Shown here in pieces: positions 51,218 to 60,769 of a stretch of 64,000 bases of DNA. Each line of letters begins with the position of its first letter. Positions within the stretch are counted from its first letter, which is position 1. The DNA comes from Micromonospora kangleipakensis (lineage in GTDB: Bacteria; Actinomycetota; Actinomycetes; Mycobacteriales; Micromonosporaceae). Under the pieces are notes generated by a model. That model ran no database searches. It worked only from the letters and a program-made list of their open reading frames with translations, and was not told the origin of the DNA. Both the position numbers and the translations under genes were made by a program. The stretch is from NCBI RefSeq assembly GCF_004217615.1, contig NZ_SHLD01000001.1:2356001-2420000 (forward strand). The letters run 5' to 3'.

Positions 51218-53437
51218 ATGGGCAGGCGACCGGTGACGGTGCGGTTGGCGCGGTGGAGTGCGGAGCATCCGTGGCGGGCCATCGCACTCTGGGTGGTCTT
51301 CGTGGCGGTGTGCTTCGTCGGCGGGAACGCCGCCGGCCTGACCGAGGCGACCGACGAGGACATGGCGATCGGCGAGGCGGGACGGGCCCAGCTGATCGTC
51401 GACGGCGGGAACTTCGACGAGCCCGCGGTGGAGAACGTGCTGATCACGCCCCGCGCCGGGGTGCTCGACCGGACCGCGGCGAAGGCCGCGGCCGACGACA
51501 CGGCGACGCGGCTGCGCCAGGTCACCGGCGTCGCCTCGGTGGGCGCGCCGATGCCGTCGCACGACGGCGGCGCGCTGCTGGTGCCGATCACCATGTCCGG
51601 CGACCCGGGGACCGCGTCGGACCGGGTGCAGCCGCTGCGGGACGCGACCGCGAAGGTCCAGGAGGCGCACCCCCAGCTGCGGATCGAGCAGGTCGGCGGG
51701 CCGTCGATCAACAAGGCGCTGGACGACACTCTGGGCAAGGACTTCAAGCGGGCCGAGCTGCTCAGCCTGCCGGTCACCCTGGCCATCCTGATCATCGCGT
51801 TCGGGGCGCTGATCGCCGCCAGCGTGCCGGTGCTGCTCGCGCTCTCCTCGGTGGCGGCGGCGATGGGGCTCTCCACCCTCGCCTCGCACCTGGTGCCGGC
51901 GACCGACACCACGGCCAGCGTGATCCTGCTGATCGGCATGGCCGTCGGCGTCGACTACTCGCTCTTCTACGTCCGGCGGGAGCGCGAGGAACGGGCCAGG
52001 GGCCGCTCCAGGCTGGACGCGGTGGAGATCGCGGCGGAGACATCCGGGCACGCCGTGGTGGTCTCCGGCTTCGCCGTGATCATCTCGATGGCCGGTCTGC
52101 TGCTCGCCAACGACGCGGTCTTCTCCTCGCTCGCCGTCGGCTCGATCCTGGTGGTCGCGGTCGCGGTGACCGGCTCGCTGACCGTGCTCCCGGCGTTCCT
52201 GGCCAAGCTGGGCCGCTGGGTCGACCGGCCCCGGGTGCCGCTGCTCTGGCGACTCACGGCGCCGCGTGCCGGGCGGCACGGGGAGCGGGCTACGCCGCGG
52301 TTCTGGTCGGCCGTGCTCAAGCCGGCGCTGCGGGCGCCGCTGGCCACCCTGGTCGTCTCGGTGGGGCTGCTGCTCGCCCTGGCCGCGCCGGCGCTGGGCA
52401 TGAAGCTGAAGTTCCCCGGCATGGAGGACCTGCCCCGGACCACGCCCGCCATGCAGGCGTACGACCGGCTCACCGCCGCCTTCCCGAGCACCGGCACCAG
52501 CCACACGGTGGCGGTGCGGGCGCCGGCCGAGCAGGCCGACCAGGTCCGGGCGGCGCTGACCGACCTGGCCGGGCGGGCCGCCGCCGGCCCGCTCTTCGCG
52601 CCGGCCGAGGGGGACGGTCCGGAGATCAAGGTGTCGGCGGACCGGCGGGTCTCGGTGCTGGAGGTGGCCACCCCGTACGCCAGCCGCACCGACGAGGCGG
52701 CCCGCTCGCTGCACGAGCTCCGCGACGACCTGGCGCCCGCCGCGCTGCGCGGCATCCCGGGCGTCGAGTACGCGATCGGCGGCGGCGTCGCCGACAGCGA
52801 GGACTACGCCGCGCACGTCAAGGACAAGCTGCCCGTGGTGATGGGCTTCGTGCTGGCGCTGACCTTCCTGGTGATGGCCTGGACGTTCCGGTCGGTGGTG
52901 ATCGCGCTCACCTCCATCATCCTCAACCTGCTCTCCGCCGGGGCCGCGTACGGGCTGCTGGTCCTGGTCTTCCAGGGTGACTGGGCGGAGGGGCTGCTCG
53001 GCTTCACCTCGATGGGGGCGATCGTCTCCTGGCTGCCGCTCTTCCTCTTCGTGGTGCTCTTCGGCCTCTCGATGGACTACCACGTCTTCGTGGTCAGCCG
53101 GATCCGGGAGGGCATCCGCAACGGCATGTCGAACCGGGACGCGGTGGCGTACGGGATCAGCTCCTCGGCGGGCGTGGTGACCAGCGCGGCGGTCGTGATG
53201 GTCGGCGTCTTCGCGATCTTCGCCTCGCTCAGCACGATCGACATGAAGCAGCTCGGCATCGGTCTGGCCGCGGCGATCCTGCTGGACGCCACGATCATCC
53301 GGGCGGTGGTGCTGCCGTCCCTGATGACCCTGCTCGGCGACGCGAACTGGTGGGCGCCCCGCTTCCTGCGGGGCCGGTCGGCGACCCCGCCGGCCGACCC
53401 GCCCACCCCGGCGCCGGAGCTGGTCGGCGCCCGCTGA
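51218..53437 (+). CDS. MMPL-family RND transporter
   Basis: A 739-residue membrane protein with about 12 predicted helices in two MMPL repeats. Helix 1 is IALWVVFVAVCFVGG; the first repeat has DYSLFYVRREREER after helix 5, and the second DYHVFVVSRIREGIRNG. Two extracellular loops carry the ECF-like domains (about 55-175 and 400-520). The family exports lipids and hydrophobic compounds using the proton gradient. No MmpS or biosynthetic genes are adjacent, so the cargo is unknown. ATG 51218 has GGAGGGGG and CGGAG upstream. Confidence 0.93.
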   Translation: MGRRPVTVRLARWSAEHPWRAIALWVVFVAVCFVGGNAAGLTEATDEDMAIGEAGRAQLIVDGGNFDEPAVENVLITPRAGVLDRTAAKAAADDTATRLRQVTGVASVGAPMPSHDGGALLVPITMSGDPGTASDRVQPLRDATAKVQEAHPQLRIEQVGGPSINKALDDTLGKDFKRAELLSLPVTLAILIIAFGALIAASVPVLLALSSVAAAMGLSTLASHLVPATDTTASVILLIGMAVGVDYSLFYVRREREERARGRSRLDAVEIAAETSGHAVVVSGFAVIISMAGLLLANDAVFSSLAVGSILVVAVAVTGSLTVLPAFLAKLGRWVDRPRVPLLWRLTAPRAGRHGERATPRFWSAVLKPALRAPLATLVVSVGLLLALAAPALGMKLKFPGMEDLPRTTPAMQAYDRLTAAFPSTGTSHTVAVRAPAEQADQVRAALTDLAGRAAAGPLFAPAEGDGPEIKVSADRRVSVLEVATPYASRTDEAARSLHELRDDLAPAALRGIPGVEYAIGGGVADSEDYAAHVKDKLPVVMGFVLALTFLVMAWTFRSVVIALTSIILNLLSAGAAYGLLVLVFQGDWAEGLLGFTSMGAIVSWLPLFLFVVLFGLSMDYHVFVVSRIREGIRNGMSNRDAVAYGISSSAGVVTSAAVVMVGVFAIFASLSTIDMKQLGIGLAAAILLDATIIRAVVLPSLMTLLGDANWWAPRFLRGRSATPPADPPTPAPELVGAR

Positions 53438-53449
53438 GGGCGAGGTGCG

Positions 53450-53476
53450 GAGGGGTCCCGGTCACCGGGGCCCCTC
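53450..53476. terminator. Bidirectional hairpin between convergent genes
   Basis: A 12-bp stem (53450-53461 with 53465-53476) with one G-U pair and a 3-nt loop, lying between the MMPL gene and the GH114-like gene on the opposite strand. Confidence 0.6.
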
Positions 53477-53512
53477 ATCCCGTTCCCGGCCCGGGCGAGG
53501 CCGCCCGGCCCG

Positions 53513-54382
53513 TCAGGGGAGCGGGCAGCTCTCCCGCCAGGCGTCCAGGTCGGGGTCCTTGCGGATGGAGGCGAACCCGTACCCGACGGTGGTCACGCAG
53601 AACTCGGTCGGGCTGCCGGCGTACTCGACGTGGAAGACCGGCTTGTCGGCGTCGGCGAAGGGCAGCAGCTTCGCGCACTGCCGCCGCCGGACGCACTCCT
53701 CGTTCACCGCGAAGTCGAAGTCGGGTGCCAGCGCGGCGACCTGCGGCAGGTCGTTGACCAGGCCGGGGGAGAGGTCGAGGGAGCGGGCGAGGGTGGCCAG
53801 CCGCCGGTTGAACAGCAGTTGGTCGTCGAAGTCGAGCGGGAGGCCGGGCCGGTGCAGGTAGCCGTCGGCATCAGCGAGCGCCACCGCCCCGAAGCCCTTG
53901 CCCCGGCACAGCCGGAACCGGTCGGCCAGCACCGGCCTCAGCGCGTCCCACTGCCGTATGTCCAGCCACCGGCTGCCCGGTCGGCCCGCCACGGCGGCGC
54001 CGCGGACGGCCGTCGGGAAGCGGCTGGCGTCCGGGTCCGTGCCGGCGTACGTGCCGACCCGGACCTGGCAGATCAGCCGGCGGTCCCGGGCGCGCAGCGC
54101 CGCGGTCTCGGTCGAGGTGGTCCGCACCGGGTCGAGCAGGAAGACGTCCGCCTCGACGCTGACGTCGAGCGGGCCGCTGAGCTGCCACTGCCACTGCCAC
54201 CGGCGGGCCGACTCGGTCGGCCAGGGAGTGGGCGCCCCGGGCGGGACCAGTTCGGGGTGGCAGCCGGGCGCCGGGGCGAGCAGCAGCAGCGGCACCAGCG
54301 CCGGCAGGGTCCGGCGCAGTCCGCGCCGGAGCGCGCGCGCTGGCCGGACCCACGGTGCGGGCCGGGCCGGCCGGATCCGCAT
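53513..54382 (-). CDS. GH114-like TIM-barrel protein with altered catalytic motif
   Basis: A 289-residue exported protein. A basic N-terminus and hydrophobic stretch (TLPALVPLLLLAPAPGC) suggest a signal peptide or lipoprotein. The domain matches endo-alpha-1,4-polygalactosaminidase (GH114) with ICQVRVGTYAGTDPDASRFP, SRWLDIRQW, LCRGKGFGAVALADADGYLH and LSPGLVNDLPQVA. The usual (E/D)xDNxDGY is ALADADGY here, so the expected acidic residue two places before Asp is missing. Activity is doubtful. ATG 54382 has GGGAG 6 nt upstream. Confidence 0.72.
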   Translation of the reverse strand: MRIRPARPAPWVRPARALRRGLRRTLPALVPLLLLAPAPGCHPELVPPGAPTPWPTESARRWQWQWQLSGPLDVSVEADVFLLDPVRTTSTETAALRARDRRLICQVRVGTYAGTDPDASRFPTAVRGAAVAGRPGSRWLDIRQWDALRPVLADRFRLCRGKGFGAVALADADGYLHRPGLPLDFDDQLLFNRRLATLARSLDLSPGLVNDLPQVAALAPDFDFAVNEECVRRRQCAKLLPFADADKPVFHVEYAGSPTEFCVTTVGYGFASIRKDPDLDAWRESCPLP

Positions 54383-54492
54383 CGGCAGCTCCCGGGTCGC
54401 GGGCGGCACCCCGCCGCCCCTGCCGGTACGCCGGTCTGGCCCCGGCGTACCTCACCCGGTCAAACGAGCACGGACCCGGTCACGACTCGCAT

Positions 54493-55635
54493 TCAGCGCG
54501 GGGTGCCGAAGTCCTGCGTCCAGTACGGCCCGTTGCTCCGCGCCACCCCGACGCCGATCTCGGTGAAGGAGCAGTTCAGGATGTTGGCCCGGTGCCCCGG
54601 GCTGTTCATCCAGGCGTCCATCACGGCGGCCGGCGTCTGCTGGTTCCAGGCGACGTTCTCGCCGTACGCCCGCCAGGCGTAGCCGACCCGGTCGAGCCGC
54701 TCCCCGACGTCGCTGCCGTCGCTGCCGTCGTGCGACATGGTCTTGTGGTCGGCCTGGTCCTGGCTGTGCCGCTGGGCCGCCAGCATCAGCTTGTCGTCGA
54801 TGCTGAGCGCCTTGCAGCCGGCCTTGGCCCGCTCACGGTTGACCAGGTCGACCACCTCCTGGAGCTCGGCGCTGATCCGGCCGGTCGAGGTGGTGGTGGC
54901 GGTGCTGCGGCTCGGTGCGGGGGCGCGGTCGAGCTGCCGGGACGGGGCGGTGGTGCGGCTGGGCTTCGGCGTGGCCGTCCGGCTGGCCGAGGGGCTCGGC
55001 CGGGCGGTGCTCGGCTTGACCGTGGGGGAGGCCGGGGCGAGCGCGTCACCGGGGGCGCCCTCGGTGCTCGGCACGGCGGGGGCGGCGGCCACGGTGTCGT
55101 CGACGGACGTCGGGTCGGTCCGCTGGTCGCTGCCCGGCAGCATCAGGGCACCCACTCCCAGGCTCACCACCAGGGTCGCCGCGGCGGCGGCCCCACCGAT
55201 CAGGAGCGGCCGGGGGAAGCGCCGGGCCTGCCGGTGCCGCCCCTCGCGGGAGCCGCCGGGGCTCGCCGCGGGGGCGGCCCGGAACGCGGTCAGGTCCGCC
55301 GGGGCCGTCCCGTCGAGCCAGGGGTGGCCACCCGGGTGGTGGCCGGCCGGCTCGAACGGGGCGACCCGCGGCAGCTCGCCCGTGCGGTCGGCGGGGAGGG
55401 CGTCCGACCGCTCGAACGGCGCGACCGGGAAGGGGAGTTCACCGGTCCGGTCGGCCTGCCACCGCTCGGTGGGCTGTTCCCGCCAGGCGTCGACGGGCTC
55501 CTCCGGCTCGTCGCCGAAGAGGTACGACGACCGCGGCTCCGGCCGGTCGGTGAGCCACGCCGGGGGGTGGTCGGTCGGCGGCTCGGGACGCCGGTGAGCG
55601 TCGTCCGGGTCGGTCGGGTCGGTCCAGCGGTACAC
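54493..55635 (-). CDS. CAP (SCP/PR1) domain protein with transmembrane anchor
   Basis: A 380-residue protein. The cytosolic N-terminal 140 residues are Pro/Asp-rich and contain two copies of ADRTGELP followed by VAPFE. A helix (PLLIGGAAAAATLVVSLGVGALM, about 143-166) and a Ser/Thr/Pro linker follow. The C-terminal CAP domain (about 255-380) has LVNRERAKAGCKALSID, HSQDQADHKTMSHDG, GENVAWNQQTPAAVMDAWMNS and HRANIL with the conserved His/Glu set. CAP proteins bind lipids or act as surface factors in bacteria. GTG 55635 has GGAGG 7 nt upstream; the frame opens at 55701. Confidence 0.85.
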   Translation of the reverse strand: MYRWTDPTDPDDAHRRPEPPTDHPPAWLTDRPEPRSSYLFGDEPEEPVDAWREQPTERWQADRTGELPFPVAPFERSDALPADRTGELPRVAPFEPAGHHPGGHPWLDGTAPADLTAFRAAPAASPGGSREGRHRQARRFPRPLLIGGAAAAATLVVSLGVGALMLPGSDQRTDPTSVDDTVAAAPAVPSTEGAPGDALAPASPTVKPSTARPSPSASRTATPKPSRTTAPSRQLDRAPAPSRSTATTTSTGRISAELQEVVDLVNRERAKAGCKALSIDDKLMLAAQRHSQDQADHKTMSHDGSDGSDVGERLDRVGYAWRAYGENVAWNQQTPAAVMDAWMNSPGHRANILNCSFTEIGVGVARSNGPYWTQDFGTPR

Positions 55636-55864
55636 GCCTTCGCCTCCACGGGTCGGTTGCGGGCCGGGCTGACCGTACGGGTGGGCCACGAGCTGCGGCA
55701 ACGTGGCTAAGAAAGAGTTAAGGCGAAGCGGACAGCCGGGCGGAGGCGTTCACACAATCCCGGGCGTACAGTTAAGTCGTCCGGACAGAGCGTGTCCGCG
55801 CCTTGTGGCAGCCCCCCGACAAGTGGACAGGTCGACGTGGAGATGATCTACGGCCTGCGAGAAC

Positions 55865-55894
55865 TTGACGAAGGAGGGGTTTTCGGCTCAATAT
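55865..55894 (+). promoter_or_regulatory. Candidate promoter in the 372-nt gap before the coiled-coil gene
   Basis: TTGACG (55865-55870) is followed 18 nt later by CAATAT (55889-55894) in an AT-rich patch. The gene start is 114 nt downstream, leaving a long 5' UTR. The rest of 55636-56007 has no convincing gene. Confidence 0.4.
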
Positions 55895-56007
55895 GTAGGT
55901 GTCGCCAGTCGCGCCCGGTCATGCCCGCATATCGCTGGGATGACAGCCGCGAACACCATGGGCGCGCGTTGGCCGGCCTTTCCGGCAGCGCATATCAAGG
56001 AGTCAGC

Positions 56008-56202
56008 ATGGCGAAGGCCCTCTACGGCCACGTAGGTGCAGCGCCCGACCGGCGCCTGCTCGACGAGGTCACCCGACTGCGTGCCAGGGTTCAGGCACTG
56101 GAGTTCGAGATCACGCGCCTGCGCGCCGAGAACGATCGGCTTGCGGCGGCTGCGGCGGAGGCTGACGACCTCCTCCGACTGGCCGAGCCGGCGCTCACCT
56201 GA
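56008..56202 (+). CDS. Small coiled-coil protein
   Basis: A 64-residue protein, MAKALYGHVGAAPDRRLLDE then VTRLRARVQALEFEITRLRA, with a heptad-type coiled coil (about 18-55) and a C-terminal acidic/Leu-rich end. Small proteins with this MAKALYGHV start are common in actinobacteria; I know of no assigned function. ATG 56008 has AAGGAGTCAGC upstream. A strong hairpin follows, so it is a single-gene unit. Confidence 0.8.
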   Translation: MAKALYGHVGAAPDRRLLDEVTRLRARVQALEFEITRLRAENDRLAAAAAEADDLLRLAEPALT

Positions 56203-56242
56203 TCTCCGGTTGTCGGAAAACTGAATCGCACCACACAAAAAC

Positions 56243-56270
56243 GCGCGCCGACACTCAAGTGCCGGCGCGC
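56243..56270. terminator. Terminator after the coiled-coil gene
   Basis: A 13-bp inverted repeat built on GCGCGCCG and CGGCGCGC with one mismatch. AAAAA precedes it, giving a U-tract for the minus strand. Confidence 0.6.
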
Positions 56271-56521
56271 AGTTCTGTCCGCACCCATTTCCGCGCCGCT
56301 TTCTCGATCTTGTGAATCGCCCGGGAATGCGCGACGGGGCGCGGAACGCGAATAGCGATCTTGTAATTCTCGCCACTGGCGAACACTCCCGGCGGATCGG
56401 GGCGCGACCGGCGTGGGGTGGGTCGCGTACCGGGGTGCCCCGGCCCCCGGGTTAGTCTGCGGGTTCACCAGGTCCGCGCAGCCGGCGACGGTACGGCGGC
56501 CACCGGACAAGGATCGAGAAG
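56271..56521 (+). other. Region upstream of smc
   Basis: TAGTCT at 56453-56458 is a candidate -10 box and would give a 5' UTR of about 57 nt to GTG 56522. No other gene or structure was seen. Confidence 0.35.
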
Positions 56522-59500
56522 GTGCATCTCAAGAGCCTGACGGTGAAGGGCTTCAAATCCTTCGCCTCCGCGACGACGCTCAAGCTGGAGCCCGGGATCA
56601 CCTGCGTGGTGGGTCCGAACGGCTCCGGCAAGTCCAACGTCGTCGACGCCATCGCCTGGGTGCTCGGCGAGCAGGGCGCCAAGGCGCTGCGCGGCGGCAA
56701 GATGGAGGACGTCATCTTCGCCGGCACCGCCGGGCGGGCGCCGCTGGGCCGGGCCGAGGTCACCCTCACCATCGACAACACCGACGGCGCGCTGCCGATC
56801 GAGTACACCGAGGTCTCCATCACCCGCCGGATGTTCCGCTCCGGCGAGAGCGAGTACGAGATCAACGGCGACTCCTGCCGCCTGCTCGACATCCAGGAGC
56901 TGCTGTCGGACTCCGGCATCGGCCGGGAGATGCACATCATCGTCGGCCAGGGACGGCTCGACGGCATGCTGCACGCCAAGCCGGAGGACCGGCGGGCGTT
57001 CATCGAGGAGGCGGCCGGCGTCCTCAAGCACCGCAAGCGCAAGGAGAAGGCGCTGCGGAAGCTCGACGCGATGCAGACCAACCTCAACCGGCTCACCGAC
57101 CTCACCGCCGAGCTGCGCCGCCAGCTCAAGCCGCTGGGCCGGCAGGCCGAGGTGGCCCGCCGCGCCGCCGCCATCCAGGCGAACCTGCGCGACGCCCGGC
57201 TGCGGCTGCTCGCCGACGACCTGGCCACGCTGCGCACCACACTGGACCGGGAGATCGCCGACGAGACGGCGCTGCGCGAGCGGCGCGAGCAGATCGAGGC
57301 GGAGCACACCGAGGTGCAGGCCCGGCTCGGCGAGCTGGAGGGCGCCCTCGCCGAGGACGCGCCGCTGCTCGCCGCCGCCCAGGACACCTGGTACAAGCTC
57401 TCCGCCCTGCAGGAACGGTTCCGCTCCATCGAGCAGCTCGCCCGGGAGCGGCTGCGCCACCTCAGCGCCTCCGGCGACGACGAGCGCCCCGGCCGCGACC
57501 CGGACCAGCTGGAGGCCGAGTCGCAGCGGGTCCGCGAGCAGGAGGAGGAGCTGCGGGCGGCGCTGACCGACGATCAGATCCGGCTGGCCGAGGCGGTCGA
57601 GCACCGGCAGGAGCTGGAACGGCAGCTCGCCGCCGCCGAACGCGAGCTGGTCGCCGCCGCCAAGGCGATCGCCGACCGGCGGGAGGGGCTGGCCCGGCTG
57701 ACCGGTCAGGTCAACTCCGCGCGGGCGCGGACCACCAGCGCCGGCGAGGAGATCGAACGGCTCGCCGCCGCCCACGCCGACGCCCTGGCCCGCGCCGAGA
57801 AGGCCCAGGCCGAGCTGGACGCCGTCGAGGAGGTGTCCACCGAGGCGGACCGGGACAACGCCGACCTGGACGCCCGGCACGCCGAGGCGGTGGCCGCCCA
57901 GGAGCGGGCCCAGGCGACCGTGCGGACCCTCGCCGACGCCGAACGCGCCGCCGAGAAGGACGCTGCCACCTGGAAGGCCCGCGAGGAGGCCCTCGCCATG
58001 GGCCTGCGCCGCAAGGACGGCGCGGGCGCGTTGCTGGCCCGCGCCGACCAGGTGCCCGGCCTGCTCGGCAGCCTGGCCGGGCTGCTCACCGTCACTCCGG
58101 GCCACGAGGCGGCGCTGGCCGCCGCGCTCGGCGGGCTCGCCGACGCGGTGGCGGTCAGCGGGGTGGACGAGGCCGTCGAGGCGATGCGGCTGCTGAAGAT
58201 CTCCGACGCCGGGCGGGCCGGCCTGCTGGTCGGCAGCCCAGCCGGGCCCGGCATGGCCGGGCCGGCCGACGCGCTGCGCCCCAGGCTGCCCGAGGGCGCC
58301 CGCTGGGCGCCCGACCTGGTGGAGTGCGCGGCCGAGATCCGTCCGGCCGTGCACCGGGCGCTGCGCGACGTGGTGCTGGTCGACGACCTCGCCGCCGCGG
58401 CCGAGCTGGTCGCCGGCAACCCGGAGCTGCGCGCGGTCACCCCGGACGGGGACGTGGTCGGGGCGTACGCGGCGGCCGGCGGGTCGGCCAAGGCGCCCAG
58501 CTACATCGAGGTGCAGGCCGCCGTCGAGGAGGCCCGGGCCAACCGGCTCACCGCCGAGCGGACCAGCGCCGAGCTGCGTGAGCAGCTCGTCGACGCGCGC
58601 GCCGAGGTGGCCGCCGCGAAGGAGGCCGTGCAGCACGCCGCCGCCGCCAAGCGGGAGGCGGAGAGCCACCGCAACGCGGCCGCCCGCCGGCTCGCCGAGC
58701 TGGGCGCCGCGGCCCGCTCCGCGAAGGCGGAGACGGACCGGCTGGGCGAGTCCCGGGCCCGCGCCGAGGCGGCCCGGGAGCGGGACCTGCTGGCCCTGGC
58801 GGAGCTGGAGGAGCGGCTGCGGCTCGCCGAGGACACCCCGCTCGACGCCGAACCGTCCACCGAGGAGCGTGACCAGCTCGCCGCGATGGTGCCGCAGGCC
58901 CGGCAGAACGAGATGGAGGTCCGGCTCGCGGTGCGTACCGCCGAGGAGCGGGTCTCGTCGATCGCCGGCCGGGCCGACTCCCTGGCCAGGCAGGCGACCG
59001 CCGAGCGGGCCGCGCGGGAACGCGCGGCGGCCCGCCGGGCGGCCCGGACCCGCGGCGCGGCGATCGCCCGGGCCGTGGTCGGCGGCGCCCGCGAGGCCCT
59101 GACCCGGCTCACCGAGTCCATCGCCCGGGCCGAGGAGCACCGCGACGCGGTCGCCCGGGAGCGCGCCGCCCGCGAGGCCGAGCTCCAGGAGGTACGCGGC
59201 GCGGCCAAGCGCCTCGGCGCGGAGCTGGAGCGGCTCACCAGCCAGGTGCACCGGGACGAGGTGGCCCGCGCCGAGCAGCGGCTGCGCATCGAGCAGTTGG
59301 AGGCGAAGGCGGCCGAGGACTTCGGCCTCGACGTGGAGACCCTGGTCGCCGAGTACGGCCCGGCCCAGCTCGTCCCGCCCACCCAGGTGGACGTCGCGGC
59401 GGCCGAGCGGGACGGCCTGCCGGTGCCCGAGCCGGTCCGGTACGAGCGCCCGGTGCAGGAGAAGCGGGCCGCCAAGGCGGAGCGGGAGTTGGCCCTGCTC

Positions 59501-60133
59501 GGCAAGGTCAACCCCCTCGCGCTGGAGGAGTTCGCCGCGCTGGAGGAGCGCTTCAAGTTCCTCTCCGAGCAGCTGGAGGACCTCAAGGCCACCCGGCGGG
59601 ACCTGCTCACCGTGGTCAAGGACGTCGACGAGCGGATCCTGGAGGTCTTCGCCAGCGCGTTCGCCGACACCGCCCGGGAGTTCGAGCAGGTCTTCACCGT
59701 GCTCTTCCCCGGCGGCGAGGGCCGGCTGATCCTCACCGACCCGGAGGACCTGCTCACCACCGGCGTCGAGGTGGAGGCCCGGCCGCCGGGCAAGAAGATC
59801 AAGCGACTGTCGCTGCTCTCCGGCGGTGAGCGCTCGCTGACCGCGGTGGCGATGCTGGTGGCGATCTTCCGCGCCCGGCCCAGCCCGTTCTACATCATGG
59901 ACGAGGTGGAGGCGGCCCTCGACGACGTGAACCTGGGCCGCCTGATCACGCTGCTGGCCCAGTTGCGGGAGAAGAGCCAGCTGATCGTGATCACCCACCA
60001 GAAGCGGACGATGGAGATCGCCGACGCGCTCTACGGCGTGACCATGCGCAGCGGCGTCACCCAGGTGATCAGCCAACGGCTCAACCGGGCCGAGGACGAC
60101 GAGCGGCCTGGCCGCGGCGAGGAGAACGACTAG
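56522..60133 (+). CDS. smc: Chromosome segregation protein SMC
   Basis: A 1203-residue SMC. The N-terminal head has GPNGSGKSNVVDAIAWVLGE (Walker A), a long coiled coil covers about 170-500, the hinge (about 510-670) includes LVECAAEIRPAVHRALRDVV, a second coiled coil follows, and the C-terminal head has the signature LSLLSGGERSLTAVAML and Walker B FYIMDEVEAALDDVN. It condenses and segregates chromosomes with ScpAB, whose genes are not here. GTG 56522 has GAGAAGG adjacent and AAGGATCGAG further up. Confidence 0.97.
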   Translation: MHLKSLTVKGFKSFASATTLKLEPGITCVVGPNGSGKSNVVDAIAWVLGEQGAKALRGGKMEDVIFAGTAGRAPLGRAEVTLTIDNTDGALPIEYTEVSITRRMFRSGESEYEINGDSCRLLDIQELLSDSGIGREMHIIVGQGRLDGMLHAKPEDRRAFIEEAAGVLKHRKRKEKALRKLDAMQTNLNRLTDLTAELRRQLKPLGRQAEVARRAAAIQANLRDARLRLLADDLATLRTTLDREIADETALRERREQIEAEHTEVQARLGELEGALAEDAPLLAAAQDTWYKLSALQERFRSIEQLARERLRHLSASGDDERPGRDPDQLEAESQRVREQEEELRAALTDDQIRLAEAVEHRQELERQLAAAERELVAAAKAIADRREGLARLTGQVNSARARTTSAGEEIERLAAAHADALARAEKAQAELDAVEEVSTEADRDNADLDARHAEAVAAQERAQATVRTLADAERAAEKDAATWKAREEALAMGLRRKDGAGALLARADQVPGLLGSLAGLLTVTPGHEAALAAALGGLADAVAVSGVDEAVEAMRLLKISDAGRAGLLVGSPAGPGMAGPADALRPRLPEGARWAPDLVECAAEIRPAVHRALRDVVLVDDLAAAAELVAGNPELRAVTPDGDVVGAYAAAGGSAKAPSYIEVQAAVEEARANRLTAERTSAELREQLVDARAEVAAAKEAVQHAAAAKREAESHRNAAARRLAELGAAARSAKAETDRLGESRARAEAARERDLLALAELEERLRLAEDTPLDAEPSTEERDQLAAMVPQARQNEMEVRLAVRTAEERVSSIAGRADSLARQATAERAARERAAARRAARTRGAAIARAVVGGAREALTRLTESIARAEEHRDAVARERAAREAELQEVRGAAKRLGAELERLTSQVHRDEVARAEQRLRIEQLEAKAAEDFGLDVETLVAEYGPAQLVPPTQVDVAAAERDGLPVPEPVRYERPVQEKRAAKAERELALLGKVNPLALEEFAALEERFKFLSEQLEDLKATRRDLLTVVKDVDERILEVFASAFADTAREFEQVFTVLFPGGEGRLILTDPEDLLTTGVEVEARPPGKKIKRLSLLSGGERSLTAVAMLVAIFRARPSPFYIMDEVEAALDDVNLGRLITLLAQLREKSQLIVITHQKRTMEIADALYGVTMRSGVTQVISQRLNRAEDDERPGRGEEND

Positions 60134-60753
60134 TGGCTCGGGAACGCGCGACGGCGCTCCTGGTGGACTTCGACGGCGTGCTGCGCCGCTGGGACCCGGC
60201 GGTGGCCGCCGGCGTCGAGCGGGAGTACGGCCTGTCCGAGGGTGTCCTCGGCGAGATCGCCATGCAGTGGGGCCGGCTCCAGCCGGTGCTGACCGGTCGG
60301 GTCAGCCACGCGGAGTGGGTGTCCAGCGTGGCCGACGCGCTGACCCCGTCGCTGGGGAGCCCGGAGCGGGCCCGCGCCGCGGTCGAGGAGTGGCAGCGCT
60401 ACCGGGGCGAGGTGGACCCGGAGGTGCTGGCCTTCATCCGCGAGGTCCGGGCGGCCGGCGTCCCGGTGGGGCTGGGCACCAACGCGACCGACCTGCTCGA
60501 CGCCGACCTGGCCGCCCTCGGTCTGACCGACGACTTCGACGTGGTGGTCAACTCCTCGGTCATCGGCGTGAACAAGCCGGCCAAGGAGTACTTCCAGGCC
60601 GCCTGTGCGGCCCTGGAGACCCCGCAATCGCGGGTGCTCTTCGTCGACGACGAGGACTGGGCGGTCCGGGGCGCCCGGGTCGCCGGCCTCTCCGCGCACC
60701 GCTGGGGCGGCCCTGCCGACCTGCGCTACCTGCGGGCGGCGCTGGCGTACTGA
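60133..60753 (+). CDS. HAD-family hydrolase
   Basis: A 206-residue HAD protein. Motif I is LLVDFDGVLRRWD, motif II LGTNATDLLD, Lys in VIGVNKPAKEYF, and motif IV VLFVDDEDWAVRGA. A four-helix cap lies at about 20-95. It is a probable small-molecule phosphatase. Its GTG overlaps the smc stop by one base (TAGTG), so it is coupled to smc. In mycobacteria ftsY follows smc; here this gene and then an IS element do. Confidence 0.88.
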   Translation: MARERATALLVDFDGVLRRWDPAVAAGVEREYGLSEGVLGEIAMQWGRLQPVLTGRVSHAEWVSSVADALTPSLGSPERARAAVEEWQRYRGEVDPEVLAFIREVRAAGVPVGLGTNATDLLDADLAALGLTDDFDVVVNSSVIGVNKPAKEYFQAACAALETPQSRVLFVDDEDWAVRGARVAGLSAHRWGGPADLRYLRAALAY

Positions 60754-60769
60754 GGCCTGAACGCGCGCG

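Noticed and set aside
51218..55635. Start of a biosynthetic or lipid-export gene cluster around the MMPL transporter
   Set aside because: Flanking genes are mutM, a GH114-like protein and a CAP protein; no synthase, ligase or MmpS was found.
56465..60076. A 1203-codon open frame antisense to smc
   Set aside because: Long antisense frames are expected in very GC-rich coding DNA. The translation is low-complexity Leu/Gly/Ala/Arg with no domain, and smc on the plus strand is certain.
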